Of a DNA stretch of 64,000 nucleotides, positions 32,066 through 39,726 are shown piece by piece. The notes below the pieces were generated by a model that was not told the DNA's origin, ran no database searches, and was given only the letters and a program-made list of their open reading frames with translations. How positions within the stretch are numbered: position 1 is the stretch's first letter; the number at the start of each line of letters is the position of its first letter. Location of the stretch: contig NZ_CP066356.1 of the NCBI RefSeq assembly GCF_023278185.1, forward strand, positions 4,022,001 to 4,086,000, written 5' to 3'. The position numbers and the translations under genes are program-made. Source of the DNA: Bradyrhizobium elkanii USDA 76 (lineage in GTDB: Bacteria > Pseudomonadota > Alphaproteobacteria > Rhizobiales > Xanthobacteraceae).

Positions 32066-33682
32066 ATGCAGGGCGGCGCTGCAGGGCTGGCCTACCGCGG
32101 CAGGACCGCCTCGATCGGCTTTGCCCATGGCCCGTTCGTCCGTGTCGACGCGGGCGCGGCCGGCGAGCGTGTGGCCGGCACACTGGTCGAGGAGGCGCTG
32201 GCCTTGCGCAATGCGATCGACGTCGCGAGTGGCCAGATCGCGGATCTTGCCGCCAGCGCCGGCGGCGAAGCCGCGCAGATTCTCGAATTCCAGGTTGCGC
32301 TGCTGGAGGATGAGGATTTGATCGAGGCGGTCTTCGCGTCGATCGGCGAGGGACGTCCAGCCGATATCGCATGGCGTTCGACGCTCGACGCGCAGATCGC
32401 CGACTACAATTCCGCACCGGACGACTATCTGAAAGCGCGTTCCTCCGATCTTGCGGATTTGCGCGACCGCGTGGTCCACATTCTGCGTGGCGACCAGGGG
32501 CAGCCGCTGAAGGTCCCGAGCGGGGGCGTGGTCTGCGCCGACGATCTGCCGCCATCGCGATTCCTCGAGATCGACTGGTCCGGCGGCGGTGGCCTGGCGC
32601 TGTTGCGCGGCAGCCCGACCAGCCATGTCGCGATGCTGGCGCGGGCGCGCGGCATCCCGATGGTGGTGCAACTCGGTACCATTCCGGACATCGGCACCAC
32701 GGCGCTGCTCGACGGCGAAGGCGCGACGCTGGAGCTCGATCCCAATGCCGAACAGGTCCGTACGTTCGAGAAGCGGCGCGACAGCCATCTCAAGAGCAGG
32801 GCATCCGCGCGCGCGATCCTGCGGCGGCCGACGGCCTCCTGGCGCGGCGAGCGGATCAAGCTCTTCATCAACATCCAGCGCGTCGAGGATCTCGAACATG
32901 CCGACGCGCAGTATGCCGACGGCATCGGCCTGATGCGGACTGAATTCCTGCTCGCCGGCCGGAGCGTGCCGGACGAGGAGACCCAATTCCAGGCCTATGA
33001 CGCGGTGTTGCGCTGGGCCGGCCAGCGGCCCGTCACCATCCGCACGTTCGATGCAGGCGGCGACAAGCCGGTGCCCGGGTTTACGCTGGATGGCGAGGCC
33101 AATCCGTTTCTCGGCGTGCGCGGCTTGCGGCTGTGCCTGGCCCGGCCCGAGATCTTTGCCGTTCAGCTCCGCGCGCTGGCACGCGCGGCGATACGCGGCA
33201 ATCTCAAGGTCATGTTCCCGATGGTCACCTCGGCGGATGAGCTCGAGGCGGGACGGAAGCTGTTCGCCGATATCGTGCAGCGCTTGCTGGCGGACGGCAT
33301 TGCCGCAATGCTTCCCGAGCTGGGAATCATGGTCGAAGTCCCGGCGGCGGCCCTCGCGGTATCTAGCTTCAAAGCCGCCTTCTTCTCGATCGGCTCGAAC
33401 GATCTCGCGCAATATGTCCTGGCCTGCGATCGTTCCAACGGAGCTCTCGCCCCCTTGATGGACCCGCTGCATCCTGCAGTGCTCGAACTGATCGCGCGGA
33501 CCGCGGAGCACGGCCGCCGCGCCGGCATCAGTGTCAGCCTGTGCGGCGACATGGCCGGCGATCCGCGCTGCCTGCCCGCATTGCTGAATTGCGGACTGCG
33601 CGAATTGTCCGTGAACGCCTCGGCGCTGGCGCAGATCAAGCACACCATCGACCGGCTGAGCAGCGGAGGCAGCGTTGGCTGA
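32066..33682 (+). CDS. Enzyme I-like PEP-protein phosphotransferase of the Dha relay
   Basis: A 538-aa Enzyme I. The phosphohistidine is in LLRGSPTSHVAMLARARGIP (about residue 187). The PEP-binding TIM barrel shows DGIGLMRTEFLL, RTFDAGGDKP, GVRGLRLCL, MFPMV, SIGSNDLAQYVLACDR and the C-terminal acid/base cysteine in SLCGDMAGDP. It draws phosphate from PEP to drive dihydroxyacetone phosphorylation. ATG 32066 has GGAG 9 nt upstream; an in-frame ATG at 32051 lies inside the HPr gene. Confidence 0.92.
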   Translation: MQGGAAGLAYRGRTASIGFAHGPFVRVDAGAAGERVAGTLVEEALALRNAIDVASGQIADLAASAGGEAAQILEFQVALLEDEDLIEAVFASIGEGRPADIAWRSTLDAQIADYNSAPDDYLKARSSDLADLRDRVVHILRGDQGQPLKVPSGGVVCADDLPPSRFLEIDWSGGGGLALLRGSPTSHVAMLARARGIPMVVQLGTIPDIGTTALLDGEGATLELDPNAEQVRTFEKRRDSHLKSRASARAILRRPTASWRGERIKLFINIQRVEDLEHADAQYADGIGLMRTEFLLAGRSVPDEETQFQAYDAVLRWAGQRPVTIRTFDAGGDKPVPGFTLDGEANPFLGVRGLRLCLARPEIFAVQLRALARAAIRGNLKVMFPMVTSADELEAGRKLFADIVQRLLADGIAAMLPELGIMVEVPAAALAVSSFKAAFFSIGSNDLAQYVLACDRSNGALAPLMDPLHPAVLELIARTAEHGRRAGISVSLCGDMAGDPRCLPALLNCGLRELSVNASALAQIKHTIDRLSSGGSVG

Positions 33683-34097
33683 CACGGCGGCCGATGATGC
33701 GCCCGAAGCCGGCGCGGTTGCGGTCTACAAGCGCATCTTCAAGGAGGTGCTCGAGAGCCGCCCGTCCGGCATGCGGCTGCGGCTCGCCCATGCCATGGGG
33801 AAGAACCGCAGCTTCGTCAGCCAGATCAGCAACCCGGCCTATCCGGTGCCGATCCCGGTGCAGCATCTCAACACGATCTTCGACGTCTGCCACTTCCCGC
33901 CACAAGCAAAGAGCGCCTTCCTTCGCGCCTATGCCCGCGCGCATCCGCGCCGCGTCGGCCGGCTGAGCGAAGGCTCGCACGAGCGGACGCTGACGCTGCA
34001 TCTGCCGGACCTCGGCAGCGCCAAGCGCAACGCCGAGCTCGACACGCTGCTTCAGGAGTTCACACGGCGCCTGATTGCAATCATGCGGGAAAAATAG
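33675..34097 (+). CDS. Small HTH-like protein in the Dha operon (TTG start)
   Basis: A 140-aa protein with a central region GMRLRLAHAMGKNRSFVSQISNPAYPVPIPVQHLNTIFDVCHFPP that resembles an XRE/Cro-type helix-turn-helix, and a C-terminal helix. TTG 33675 follows GGAGG and overlaps the Enzyme I stop. Similar small proteins occur in dihydroxyacetone-kinase operons of rhizobia, to my recognition. It could be the local regulator or an accessory factor; no activity is assigned. Confidence 0.7.
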   Translation: MADTAADDAPEAGAVAVYKRIFKEVLESRPSGMRLRLAHAMGKNRSFVSQISNPAYPVPIPVQHLNTIFDVCHFPPQAKSAFLRAYARAHPRRVGRLSEGSHERTLTLHLPDLGSAKRNAELDTLLQEFTRRLIAIMREK

Positions 34098-34134
34098 GCG
34101 AGAAACGCCGAACGGACGAAGCGGGGAGGACACC

Positions 34135-35118
34135 ATGAAGAAGTTCATCAATTCGGTCGACGACATGCTCGCAGAAAGCCTCGACGGTTTCGCGGCCGCG
34201 CACGCCGATCTGGTCGTGCTGGGCGCCGAGCGCAAATTCGTTCGCCGCCGCGAGCTGAACTCGAAGAAAGTCGCGCTGGTGTCGGGGGGCGGCAGCGGGC
34301 ATGAGCCGCTGCATGCGGGCTGCGTCGGTTACGGCATGCTGGATGCCGCCTGTCCCGGCCAGGTGTTCACTTCGCCGACGCCGGACCAGATCGTCGAGGC
34401 CGCACAGGCGGTCGCGGGCGATGCCGGCGTCCTGTTCATCGTCAAGAATTACGCCGGCGACCGCATGAATTTCGAGATGGCGGCCGAGATCGCCGAAGGC
34501 CGCACCGCCACCATCGTGACCGACGACGATGTCGCGGTCGAGAAGTCGACCTACAGTATCGGGCGCCGCGGCGTCGCCGGCACGTTGATCGTCGAGAAGA
34601 TCGTCGGCGCCGCCGCTGAGAGAGGCGCCGATCTCAGCTCCTGCGTGGCGCTCGGCGAGCGCATCAACGCACAGACGCGCTCGATGGGCGTTGCGCTGAC
34701 CAGTTGCACCGTCCCGGCTGCGGGCACGCCGACCTTTGCTCTTGGTGAAGACGAGATGGAGATGGGGGTCGGCATTCACGGCGAGCCGGGCCGCCGCCGC
34801 GTCAAGCTCGCGCAGGCCGACGCGATCGCCGCCGAGATGATCACCGCGATCGCCGATGATCTTGGCGCGCGCGTCGGTACCGAGGCGCTGCTGCTCGTCA
34901 ACGGCTTCGGCGGCACGCCGACGATCGAGCTCTATCTGATGTACAACGCGGCGCGCCGGATGCTCGAGGAGCGGGGCCTGCGCGTCGCCCGTTCGCTGGT
35001 CGGCAGCTACGTCACATCGCTGGACATGGCGGGCTGCTCGCTCACCGTGAGCCTGCTCGACAGCGAGTCCGCAGCGCTCTGGGATCATCCCGTGCGCACG
35101 GCCGCATTGAAATGGTGA
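34135..35118 (+). CDS. dhaK: Dihydroxyacetone kinase subunit DhaK
   Basis: The 327-aa protein starts KKFINSVDDMLAESLDGFAAAHADL and contains VSGGGSGHEPLHAGCVGYGMLDAACPG, GDRMNFEMAAE, and EMGVGIHGEPGRRR, whose histidine (about residue 220) forms the covalent hemiaminal with dihydroxyacetone. With DhaL and the PTS proteins upstream it yields dihydroxyacetone phosphate. GGGGAGGA precedes ATG 34135. It is the last gene of the operon; an intrinsic terminator follows at 35226-35254. Confidence 0.93.
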   Translation: MKKFINSVDDMLAESLDGFAAAHADLVVLGAERKFVRRRELNSKKVALVSGGGSGHEPLHAGCVGYGMLDAACPGQVFTSPTPDQIVEAAQAVAGDAGVLFIVKNYAGDRMNFEMAAEIAEGRTATIVTDDDVAVEKSTYSIGRRGVAGTLIVEKIVGAAAERGADLSSCVALGERINAQTRSMGVALTSCTVPAAGTPTFALGEDEMEMGVGIHGEPGRRRVKLAQADAIAAEMITAIADDLGARVGTEALLLVNGFGGTPTIELYLMYNAARRMLEERGLRVARSLVGSYVTSLDMAGCSLTVSLLDSESAALWDHPVRTAALKW

Positions 35119-35225
35119 CCGCTGCGGTGAGCGGCCGCTGATTTTCAGGTTGCGCCCTGATCGATGATGGGGCCGGGGTCTCAGGCATGCACCGGAAGTC
35201 TGCCGGTTCATCCTCCCTGAAACTT

Positions 35226-35254
35226 GCCGTGCCCGTCGGGCACGGCATCTTCTT
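35226..35254 (+). terminator. Terminator of the ABC-Dha operon
   Basis: A perfect 9-bp stem GCCGTGCCC / GGGCACGGC with a GTC loop (35226-35246) is followed by ATCTTCTT, about 110 bp after dhaK. The rest of 35119-35340 holds no gene. Confidence 0.7.
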
Positions 35255-35340
35255 GTGCGGAGTAGACGAGCTCTCCGACGATCGATGATCGTGAGTGCCA
35301 AGCGATTCCGCAACGCGTGGCGAGAGCGCTCGTTCTCCAC

Positions 35341-36723
35341 TCACGCTTTGGCAGCAACGTACCCGTAATAATTCATGAGGAAGTCCCCAATTGAGAGGGG
35401 CTTCTGGGCGCCACCCTTGCCCGGATGAGGGATCGCGTAATCTCCTTTGCCCCATGTGAAGATCGTTGTCGTCACGTTTCCGTTCGACACTTGTATCCTG
35501 TCACGCAAAACGACCCAGTGCCGCGTCAACACCGAGCCTTCGTCCGACTGGTCGTCGTATTCGATCATGTTGGCGCTTATGAACAGGCATACGCGATATC
35601 CGCCGGCGAGCAGACTATTGGCCTCGTTGACGCTGTCGAGGCCTTTGCTGAATTTCAGATTGGTCTCCTCGCGCACGTCCTGGTATCCGGCCTTGCGGAA
35701 CCATTGCTCCATTTCGCTCGGCAAGGTGATCCCCGCTACATCGCTTATTCTGCCGGTGTCGTCAAAATCGAGGAACCAGTTTTCGGAGTCGCGAATGGAG
35801 GCGCATGTCAGCCAATCGACATGGTCCAGCGAGTAGGGCGGCGTGTAGTTCTTCACGTCCTTTCCTGGCTTGATCAGCAGGCGGCCGAGGTTCGCCTGCC
35901 CCTTCTGATACAAGTCGATGGCGAACCGCGCATATTGCCCCGGCTTGTCGGATGCGTAGCTGAACATCAGCGCGGAGGGGCCGCACATGCTCGCCTGATC
36001 CTGATCTATGAGGCTCGGCTTCGCAATTCGCCTGAGAATGCCTATCCCGACTCGGTGCGGGTCGAGCTTCGGAAAGAATGTGGTCCTCGTGTTCTTGAGG
36101 AAATCGCAGACCATCTCGGCGGCGAGCTTCTTTTGGTCCGAATTGAGATCGTACGGACCAATCCCGAGCCACTTCTTCTTTTCGTCGCCGACGAAGAGCG
36201 TGATGAGCTTCTTCGAGGTCGGAGAGAGCGTTCTGGAGGTGTTGGCAATGGTGGTCAGGTCGTCCAGCTCGAATGCGGTGACCATGCCGTCCGTGACGGT
36301 CGCCCTGATGATATCGACGACTTCCGCGTAATCCAGCTTGGAATCGTCGAGCAGACCCTTGCGGAGTGCGGCATCGACGGATGGCGTCGCGATCGCATCC
36401 CATTGACCCTTGGGAGGAGGAGGCTTGGCGGTCGCCTTTGTCGCGAGGTCGACGAGCCGAGTGAATGTTGGTCCGCCGGGGCGGATATAGCCGTCCGGCG
36501 TGCCCGGGAAGTTCTTTTGCTGGAAATACAGGATCGAGTGGTAGAGGCTGTCGCTGGCGTGACCCGTCACGACCATTTGCGGTTTGAGCGTGGTCTCGGC
36601 TCCTCCGTCGGAGATTGCAATCTTGTTGAGCAGGGAGATGACCAGCTCCTGGTCTTGCTTCCAATTCTGGCAGCTGCGACCCGTCGCGGCAAACCGACCG
36701 ACTTTGTCTTTCAATTGCGGCAT
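35341..36723 (-). CDS. Candidate T6SS effector: peptidoglycan-binding domain plus cysteine peptidase domain
   Basis: A 460-aa protein without a signal peptide. Residues 7-95 match a PG-binding-type domain of T6SS cargo (VGRFAATGRSCQNWKQDQEL, VISLLNKI, YFQQKN, DGYIRPGGPTFTRL). After a Pro-rich linker and a helical middle, residues 240-430 carry a papain/C39-like triad layout: QDQASMCGPSALMF (Cys247, with Gln before it), LTRHWVVLRD (His402) and IFTWGKGDYAIP. A cytosolic protein with wall-binding and peptidase modules beside a T6SS suggests an amidase or endopeptidase effector. It is the last of three minus-strand accessory genes. Immunity gene unknown. Confidence 0.6.
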   Translation of the reverse strand: MPQLKDKVGRFAATGRSCQNWKQDQELVISLLNKIAISDGGAETTLKPQMVVTGHASDSLYHSILYFQQKNFPGTPDGYIRPGGPTFTRLVDLATKATAKPPPPKGQWDAIATPSVDAALRKGLLDDSKLDYAEVVDIIRATVTDGMVTAFELDDLTTIANTSRTLSPTSKKLITLFVGDEKKKWLGIGPYDLNSDQKKLAAEMVCDFLKNTRTTFFPKLDPHRVGIGILRRIAKPSLIDQDQASMCGPSALMFSYASDKPGQYARFAIDLYQKGQANLGRLLIKPGKDVKNYTPPYSLDHVDWLTCASIRDSENWFLDFDDTGRISDVAGITLPSEMEQWFRKAGYQDVREETNLKFSKGLDSVNEANSLLAGGYRVCLFISANMIEYDDQSDEGSVLTRHWVVLRDRIQVSNGNVTTTIFTWGKGDYAIPHPGKGGAQKPLSIGDFLMNYYGYVAAKA

Positions 36724-36750
36724 GACTGATCACCAGCAATATGGTCGTGT

Positions 36751-37836
36751 TCAGTGGCGGATTGCGGGTTCAACTATCGCGTTGGTGGTCGGCTGAAGCG
36801 TCCAGGCAAGCTTGTCGATGAATTCGTACTCAAACAGCGCCTGCGGGTCGGTTCCGAAATAATATCCATACTGATGCAGGATCTTGGAGCCCTTGGCGAC
36901 CATCTCGCGCTTCCATTTCAGGTCTTTGGCAGAGCTGAACTGAAATCCAATCGCCACCGCATAGTTTTCGTATGCTTCGGCAACTTGCAGAATGGTCGCG
37001 CGCGTCAGGATGCCGGCAGGATCCTCCAGGCCTTGAACTCTGAACGCGGTGATGCGGTTCATCAGATTTGATGCAACCTCCTCCTCGGACCAACCCATGA
37101 CGCCCGCTGCAACGCCCTTTGCAAACCCTTCCTTGATGAACTTGACTTGAATGTTCTTGAGTGCCTCCCGAGCCGCGACCTTGTCAGCCACCATGAGGAC
37201 CAGATCGGGGATCATCGCAGCGATGTTCTCGGCCTTAAGAGCCTCCTTTAACCCGGCCTTGAAGCCGGCCTTGGCCGCGCTCCACAATCCTTCGCCAGCA
37301 ACGGAGCCGGCCGGCGGCGGCGGGACCTCTGGCGGGGTCGGTGTGTTCCGCGGGACCTTCAGCCGTATCTCCGGTGCCCGAAAGTCGAGCGCCTGAACGC
37401 CTCTCCTGCGCATCGCAATGAGCGTTCCTCCACTGTCCCTGGTCAGAAACACCGGATTTTTGATGCCGCGAGCCACTCCGCCTGCCCTGACCTGGGCGAC
37501 CACATCGGAATCGAATGCGGAAAGCCCGTGGTTCAAACCCTCATTGCCCCACTTCCAAACTTGCGCGCGGGGCACCTGGGTCATCATCTTGTCTTCGACG
37601 ATCCGCAGGTCGGTGAGCAATTTTTCCCCTGACTGAGCGCGCGCTCCCTTTAGAAATTCAAACTTGACCCGTGGTGAGATCAGAACCTCGTGACCGTCCT
37701 TGGCCAGGTTGAGAATTTCATTCTCAAAACGTCGGCTGAGCGCTTTCTCGGCGGCGCTCGCCGCAGCTCTTTGCCCGTTCTGTATGTCTATGAGGATGTT
37801 GGTATCGAGCCAGACCGGGGGCTTTAAAGGCGCCAT
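36751..37836 (-). CDS. PIN-domain nuclease fused to a helical C-terminal domain (T6SS-linked)
   Basis: The first ~150 residues of this 361-aa protein form a PIN-like nuclease: VWLDTNILIDIQNG (D11), SPRVKFEFLKG (E60), LSAFDSDVVAQV (D109/D111) and NPVFLTRDSGG (D134), a full acidic metal site. A Pro-rich linker (162-176) joins an Ala/Gly-rich helical region and a second half (EEEVASNLMNRITAFRVQGLEDP) that I do not recognise. Free PIN toxins are about 130 aa and have a small antitoxin next to them; neither holds here. The T6SS setting suggests a translocated RNase, or an accessory protein. It ends 27 bp before the peptidase gene. Confidence 0.6.
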   Translation of the reverse strand: MAPLKPPVWLDTNILIDIQNGQRAAASAAEKALSRRFENEILNLAKDGHEVLISPRVKFEFLKGARAQSGEKLLTDLRIVEDKMMTQVPRAQVWKWGNEGLNHGLSAFDSDVVAQVRAGGVARGIKNPVFLTRDSGGTLIAMRRRGVQALDFRAPEIRLKVPRNTPTPPEVPPPPAGSVAGEGLWSAAKAGFKAGLKEALKAENIAAMIPDLVLMVADKVAAREALKNIQVKFIKEGFAKGVAAGVMGWSEEEVASNLMNRITAFRVQGLEDPAGILTRATILQVAEAYENYAVAIGFQFSSAKDLKWKREMVAKGSKILHQYGYYFGTDPQALFEYEFIDKLAWTLQPTTNAIVEPAIRH

Positions 37837-37999
37837 TGCAACACCATTGGCTTAACTGGCACAGGACGCATTTTTGCGTCAGCGAGCCTATCCCTCAGTC
37901 GCGTTTGCCGAAGCGGCGGTTCAAGCGGCTCCGGATATCGCCAGTGAGATCCATCGAGGTCATGAGCCTGCCGCTATCTGGATCCCAGAAATGCGATCG

Positions 38000-38974
38000 T
38001 CAGCGCGCGCCCTTCGGCTTGGAGCCAAGCAGATCGTGCGTCCCACTGACGCTTAACGTTCCCGAGCACTCGAATCCCCCGAAAATGCCGCAGGATCCGG
38101 TGACGGTGACGCGCAAGTCCTTGCGTTGATACAGGTCGACCGAAACGCCAAATCGCGAAAAATCATTGGCGCTGTTCGGCAGGATCAGGTCGATGTGATC
38201 GATCGCCCAGCGCGGCAGGTGAGGATTGCTCTTCCAGAACAGTTCGTTGACGGCGTGGTGCCCGAAATTCGGTCCGACCGTGAGGGCGCCGTCTGCGCCC
38301 TCGAACACGAAGCCCGTCTCGTCGATGTGAACATTGACCCGATCTGGCGCTACCGCGAAATGTAGCGACGTGATGTCTTGCGGCTGCGGGTCCTTGCCGA
38401 ACTGCGCACTATAGTCGTCGCTCCATTGCCCTCGGCCGCGTCCCAGCCCGAAGCCGTGCCGGCCCGGAAGGTCTCGCGTGGAGAGGGGCCGGTCGGATAG
38501 CTTTGGGCGCCAGATCTCCCGGAATCCCTTGCCGATTGTGGCTGCCATCGACAGATCAAGGGCCCAATGCGACGGCTTCTCCGGGCTTTTGCCTTCGGCG
38601 AAGGCGTCGAATCCGTCCGAGGTCTTGGCAATGCGCAGCGTCTTGATCAGGTCTTCCCAGTCCTTGGGCAGGAACGTGACGCCGTCGAGCGTGCTCGTTG
38701 CGGCCGCCACGCCATACTTCTCCAATTGGCGTCGGATATAGGGCTTCTCGTCATAGAGGCGGACATTGGGATTCGGCCCCGCGAAATATTTCGACAGATC
38801 GATCTGCGGCCGGAGCATGATCAGCCGCGCCGCGATCTTGCGGTAGGTGTCGGTCGTGGTCGGGTCGGTGGTCGTCACGGGGCTGCCCTGCGAGTGAAAG
38901 CCAGTCTCCAATTTGTCTGGTCCGGGCGGGGCCGGGTTCAACTGAACCTCCCAACCGGAAACGCCGACCACCAT
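38000..38974 (-). CDS. Unknown T6SS-linked protein (324 aa)
   Basis: Not recognised. It lacks a signal peptide and membrane segments. The N-terminal third is polar; the middle has a Gly/Arg-rich segment (RHGFGLGRGRGQWSDDY). The C-terminal part is beta-rich (VNVHIDETGFVFEGADGALTV, LPRWAIDHIDLILPNSANDFSRFGVSVDLY) and ends with two cysteines close together (SCGIFGGFEC). It is transcribed towards the PIN and peptidase genes, 163 bp upstream of the PIN start, and is divergent (33 bp) from the metallopeptidase gene. It could be an effector, an immunity or a chaperone-like protein. The start lacks a clear Shine-Dalgarno. Confidence 0.5.
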   Translation of the reverse strand: MVVGVSGWEVQLNPAPPGPDKLETGFHSQGSPVTTTDPTTTDTYRKIAARLIMLRPQIDLSKYFAGPNPNVRLYDEKPYIRRQLEKYGVAAATSTLDGVTFLPKDWEDLIKTLRIAKTSDGFDAFAEGKSPEKPSHWALDLSMAATIGKGFREIWRPKLSDRPLSTRDLPGRHGFGLGRGRGQWSDDYSAQFGKDPQPQDITSLHFAVAPDRVNVHIDETGFVFEGADGALTVGPNFGHHAVNELFWKSNPHLPRWAIDHIDLILPNSANDFSRFGVSVDLYQRKDLRVTVTGSCGIFGGFECSGTLSVSGTHDLLGSKPKGAR

Positions 38975-39007
38975 TCGTGGAGCAGTGTCAACAGCAAGGA
39001 CGATCCG

Positions 39008-39637
39008 ATGTCACTTCGGAGCAGGGTGCTAGACGTACTCAATGGCCCGGCGGTCGCGCGCATTCGCTTCCGGTTTCCGATCCGTGGCAGCCACGTGACG
39101 ATTGCACCGCAAACGTTCCATCACGTCGCTCGCGCGATCCGGTTGGGACAGGTCAGCGTCAGAGTTCCGACCGACCTCGCGGCAAATGTTGCGGCACAGT
39201 ATAACGACGTCGCGCGAACCCGGGCGGACGGTACGGTCGTCGCGGCGAATACGCTGGAGGTCGTGTCGGCGACGGGGCGAATGGACGAAGCCTATATCGT
39301 CCACGAGGCCTTGCATGCGGCTTACGATCTGCTGCGGACCGGCCTTGACGGCAATGCGGAGGAGGCGTCCGCCTATGTCTGCACGGCGCTCTACTGCCGG
39401 ATGACGGGCCTGCCGCGCCCCCGCTGGGCGAACGGCCCGATCTACGCCAATGCCGCGGAGGTCGCCCGAACGCTGCTGTCGCAATATCAGAAGGGTGATC
39501 CTGGGATTCCCTGGGTCGGCGAGCATGAATGGCGGATGCTGCGCGCCGGTGTCGGCCTTAGTGCGGTCTATGCCAGCGGACCTGGCGGCATTGTCACCGG
39601 ATGGCTCCTTGGCCAACAATACACCCACGACGGCTGA
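39008..39637 (+). CDS. Small HExxH metallopeptidase-like protein, candidate T6SS effector
   Basis: The 209-aa protein has a zinc-peptidase core: DEAYIVHEALHAAYDL (H99, E100, H103) with a probable third ligand in NAEEASAYVC (E118 or E119). No signal peptide or membrane helix is present, and the C-terminus is short and Gly-rich (ASGPGGIVTGWLLGQQ). The size, the missing export signal and the T6SS setting fit a translocated metallopeptidase effector; a host-directed or housekeeping protease is possible. AAGGA lies 7 nt before ATG 39008. It is divergent from the 324-aa unknown gene, and converges on the methyltransferase. Confidence 0.6.
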   Translation: MSLRSRVLDVLNGPAVARIRFRFPIRGSHVTIAPQTFHHVARAIRLGQVSVRVPTDLAANVAAQYNDVARTRADGTVVAANTLEVVSATGRMDEAYIVHEALHAAYDLLRTGLDGNAEEASAYVCTALYCRMTGLPRPRWANGPIYANAAEVARTLLSQYQKGDPGIPWVGEHEWRMLRAGVGLSAVYASGPGGIVTGWLLGQQYTHDG

Positions 39638-39726
39638 TGGGACGGAGGGGCTTCCGCTCCACAAACTGGCTGGCGGCCCGGCTCCCTGCCGCCACGTCCT
39701 TACCGAGGCCCACGCCGTCGAAAGCC

